64,000 nucleotides of DNA from CAXBCP01 sp047638395. Lineage in GTDB: Bacteria > Pseudomonadota > Alphaproteobacteria > MPNO01 > UBA830. The notes below the pieces were generated by a model. The model did no database searches. It was given only the letters and a program-made list of their open reading frames with translations, and was not told where the DNA came from. The stretch's first letter is position 1; the number at the start of each line of letters is the position of its first letter. This document shows, one piece after another, positions 61,696 to 64,000 of the stretch. The position numbers were made by a program, and so were the translations under genes. The stretch lies in the NCBI GenBank assembly GCA_047638395.1, contig JBLIMV010000003.1, positions 1 through 64,000 of the forward strand. The letters run 5' to 3'.

Positions 61696-63247
61696 CCTCA
61701 CGGGCAATCTCGACTGCCTGGGCTTCAAGAGCACGGCGGTCGATCTTGTTGGTGCCACTCAAAGGCAGCGCATCGACAAAGAATATCCGCCGCGGGTGGG
61801 CGTAAACCGGGCCGTTTTTCAGCGCAAACTGCTTGATTGTCTCTTCGTCCGTATCGGCGCCGTCGCGTTTGACGATCCAGGCAAACGGCACGTGCGCTTT
61901 CAGCGTATTGGGCGCCGGCACGACCACTGCCTGCATCACGTCTTCATGGCGCTCCAGCATTGATTCCACATTGCCGGGATAGATATTTTCGCCGGCGCAG
62001 ACGAACATGTCATCGGCCCGGTCGACGAAGAAGTACCAGCCGGTCTCGTCGCGCCGCAGGATATCGCCCGTATCCATCCACCCATCGTCCGACAGGGCCT
62101 TTTTCGTCGCATCGGCCAGGTTGTGATAGCCCTTCATAACGCCGGGGCTTTTAACGTGGAGCACACCCTGGCTGTCGTCATCGCCGCCAACCAGTTTGAT
62201 CTCGACCCCATCGATCGGAAAGCCGACGGATGTGCGTGGCCTGGGCAGGCCATCCGGATGAGTCCAGGCGAACAGGATCGGCCCGCCTTCGGTTATGCCG
62301 TAATTCAGATTCAGCCTTGCATCCGGGAAACGGGCCGCGAGAGTATCGAGCAGGTTATCTGATGCAGGGGCCGAGCCCATTGAACAGTTCCGCACACTCG
62401 ACAGATCGGTTTCGGCAAGCAGCGCCTCTTCCTGCAGGATCAGGGCATACATCGTCGGCACGCCGGTGAGCATGGTCAGTTTGTAGCGCTCGATCGCCTT
62501 GATGTATTCCTGTGCATCGAAGCGCGAGAAGATGACGATCCGTCCCCCTGCCGACAAGGCCGATTTGACCGCCAGCAACGCATTCTTGTGATACAGCGGC
62601 GCCGAGATGACGGAACAGTCATCTGCGCGAATGTCGCGGCTTTCGACGATCTTGCCGATCATCCAGACCTGTCCGTGATGATCGAGCAGCACACCTTTCG
62701 GCTTGCCGGTCGAACCGGACGTATAGGGCTGCTCCGCAATATCGTCGCCGCCCGCGAAGAACGACGGAAACGGCGCGTCGGTATGGATGACGAAATCCCG
62801 GTACGCATCACCGCTGCCATGCGCAGCAGATTTGCCGGAGAGCTCACTCGCACTTGGGAAAGTCAGGGTACGGACGCCATCTGGCACCCTTTCCGCCTGA
62901 TTGGCATCAGCAAAGACCGCCTTCATGTCGGCGTCCTGCACGATGTATTCGACCGTGTCATCGGGCAACTTGACGTTGATCATCACCGGCACGCAGCCTG
63001 CCCGCATCGCACCGAACAGGACTTCGAGAAATTCGACCCGGTTGAGCGCCAGAATGCCGACCCGGTCGCCGGGTTCTATCCCGGCAACCAGCAGACCGTT
63101 CGCGACCGCGTCGCACGCGGCGTTGAAATCGCGGTAGGAAAATTCCCGCGGATTGGCCGTGTCGTAGAGATCCACGACAGCGACCTGGTCCGAATTGGCG
63201 TGGGCGATAAAGACATCGCCAAGATTTCCAGACTCCGAGGGGTTCAT
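61679..63247 (-). CDS. AMP-binding acyl-CoA synthetase
   Basis: 522 residues. Motifs: YTSGSTGKPKGVLLDHHGQV (ATP/AMP P-loop region), LNLNYGITEGGP, MDTGDILRRDETGWYFFVDR and a C-terminal hinge Lys in LPLSGTNKIDRR. It activates a carboxylate to acyl-CoA. It lies 13 bases after the oxidoreductase gene at the right edge, and is probably cotranscribed with it and with the CAP gene. Confidence 0.93.
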   Translation of the reverse strand: MNPSESGNLGDVFIAHANSDQVAVVDLYDTANPREFSYRDFNAACDAVANGLLVAGIEPGDRVGILALNRVEFLEVLFGAMRAGCVPVMINVKLPDDTVEYIVQDADMKAVFADANQAERVPDGVRTLTFPSASELSGKSAAHGSGDAYRDFVIHTDAPFPSFFAGGDDIAEQPYTSGSTGKPKGVLLDHHGQVWMIGKIVESRDIRADDCSVISAPLYHKNALLAVKSALSAGGRIVIFSRFDAQEYIKAIERYKLTMLTGVPTMYALILQEEALLAETDLSSVRNCSMGSAPASDNLLDTLAARFPDARLNLNYGITEGGPILFAWTHPDGLPRPRTSVGFPIDGVEIKLVGGDDDSQGVLHVKSPGVMKGYHNLADATKKALSDDGWMDTGDILRRDETGWYFFVDRADDMFVCAGENIYPGNVESMLERHEDVMQAVVVPAPNTLKAHVPFAWIVKRDGADTDEETIKQFALKNGPVYAHPRRIFFVDALPLSGTNKIDRRALEAQAVEIAREDESAA

Positions 63248-63260
63248 TTTCGTGGTTCCG

Positions 63261-64000
63261 TTAGGGTGTAATGACGATCTTGCCGATCACTTCGCGATCG
63301 CGAAGCTGGCGCACACCTTCACCGGTCTGTTCAAGCGGCAGAACCGTGTCAATCACCGGCTTCAGCTTGCCGTCGGCAATATGCTGCATCAGGATTTCGA
63401 GATCTTCAATCGCCCAGGAATTCGACCCCAGGATCTTGAGCTCGAAGGTCCAGACGTAGCGCAGATCTTCTTTCGGATCGAAACCGGCGGTCGCACCGCA
63501 GGTCAGGATCTTACCGCCACGCTTGGTCGCCTTGAGCGAAGGCACCCATGTGTCGCCGCCGGTGAAGTTGATCACCACATCGACGCCACCTTCGTATTTG
63601 CGGCGATGAGGCTTTCCATAAATGCCGTAGATCTGTTTTTCGAAATCGGTGTAATCGATGACGTGATCCGCACCCCAGGCCCGGAGCGCCTCGAGCTTGT
63701 CGGGGCTGGAGCCTGCCGCGACAACTTCGCAGCCCATCATTTTGGCCAGCAGCACGCAGCAGGATCCGACACCGCCGGACGCGCCGAGGATCAGGACTTT
63801 TTCGCCACCCTTCATGCCGCCATTGGTAATCATCATCCGGTGTGCCGTGCCATAGGCAACCGGCAGCGCTGCCGCCTGCTCGAACGAACATCCATCAGGG
63901 ATTTTGATCAGCCGCGTGGCATCCACCGCGCAAAGCTCGGCCGTGCCGCCATCAAGCATTTCGCCCATCAGGCCTTTTTCGGGCGCAACGGGGTCCAGCG
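63261..64000 (-). CDS. MDR oxidoreductase, quinone-reductase/crotonyl-CoA-reductase-like, 5' end beyond the window
   Basis: The frame is open to the right edge, so the N-terminus is missing; an internal ATG at 63968 is not the true start because family-like residues (VAPEKGLMGEMLDGGTAELC) continue before it. Visible: KIPDGCSFEQAAALPVAYGT, the Rossmann motif LGASGGVGSCCVLLAKMMGC and the cofactor region GSSPDKLEALRAWGADHVID. It pairs with the acyl-CoA synthetase 13 bases downstream, which suggests acyl-CoA metabolism. Confidence 0.88.
   Translation of the reverse strand, partial: LDPVAPEKGLMGEMLDGGTAELCAVDATRLIKIPDGCSFEQAAALPVAYGTAHRMMITNGGMKGGEKVLILGASGGVGSCCVLLAKMMGCEVVAAGSSPDKLEALRAWGADHVIDYTDFEKQIYGIYGKPHRRKYEGGVDVVINFTGGDTWVPSLKATKRGGKILTCGATAGFDPKEDLRYVWTFELKILGSNSWAIEDLEILMQHIADGKLKPVIDTVLPLEQTGEGVRQLRDREVIGKIVITP

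Noticed and set aside
1..64000. CRISPR arrays, rRNA genes, prophage or known defence systems
   Set aside because: No regularly spaced repeats, no rRNA-like sequence, and no phage structural, restriction or nuclease-helicase gene sets were seen.

Overview
This window is a GC-rich chromosomal segment of a free-living, probably marine alphaproteobacterium; a Rhodospirillales-like lineage is my best guess. The reasons are a GcrA cell-cycle regulator with GANTC sites upstream, an ScfR/DUF2083-type regulator, PEP-CTERM-like surface proteins, and many ABC, TRAP and sensor-kinase genes. There is no rRNA, CRISPR array or recognisable prophage. One tRNA gene, tRNA-Val(CAC), lies at 4624-4698.

Layout, left to right. 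1-4.5 kb: cell-wall precursor genes glmU-glmS and a DUF3108 protein, with a low-GC recombinase-like fragment abutting the glmS stop codon. 4.6-5.1 kb: tRNA-Val followed by a GIY-YIG nuclease gene in what looks like a small cassette. 5.5-8.5 kb: a 1007-residue secreted protein ending in ricin-like beta-trefoils. 9-17.3 kb: an aminotransferase, oxidoreductases, a cupin, a methyltransferase, an SDR, and three proteins with exosortase-type C-terminal sorting tails. 17.6-18.8 kb: a GrdB/PrdB-like reductase gene with an in-frame UGA, read here as a selenoprotein. 19-22.3 kb: a MATE pump and a frameshifted acyltransferase. 22.4-25.7 kb: a symporter/histidine-kinase hybrid with a small membrane protein and a response regulator. 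25.9-32.7 kb: an ScfR-like regulator divergent from a complete branched-chain amino-acid-type ABC transporter, with a palindromic operator over the promoter between them.

33-38.5 kb: a TonB receptor gene with a premature stop, a YfiR-like periplasmic protein and a hybrid sensor kinase. 38.5-42.9 kb: a TRAP transporter operon with a fumarate-reductase-like flavoprotein. 43-46.4 kb: a VOC protein, gcrA, a Rieske oxygenase, a DksA-like protein and a cell-wall hydrolase. 46.7-52.7 kb: a hydantoinase/oxoprolinase pair, an alcohol dehydrogenase and an amidohydrolase. 52.7-58.5 kb: SRAP protease, CysQ, Sua5, a D-lactate/2-hydroxyglutarate-type dehydrogenase and an acyl-CoA dehydrogenase. 58.6-61.2 kb: spermidine genes speD-speE and a redoxin-like/2-oxoglutarate oxygenase fusion. 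61.2-64 kb: a CAP-domain protein, an acyl-CoA synthetase and a quinone-oxidoreductase-like gene running off the right edge.

The most notable items are the probable selenoprotein, which would be cut in two by standard gene calling; the tRNA/GIY-YIG cassette; the recombinase-like gene joined to glmS; and the palindrome controlling the liv-type operon. Two surface-related genes (acyltransferase, TonB receptor) carry single disrupting changes that could be real or sequence errors. All functional calls come from reading motifs; no database search was run.
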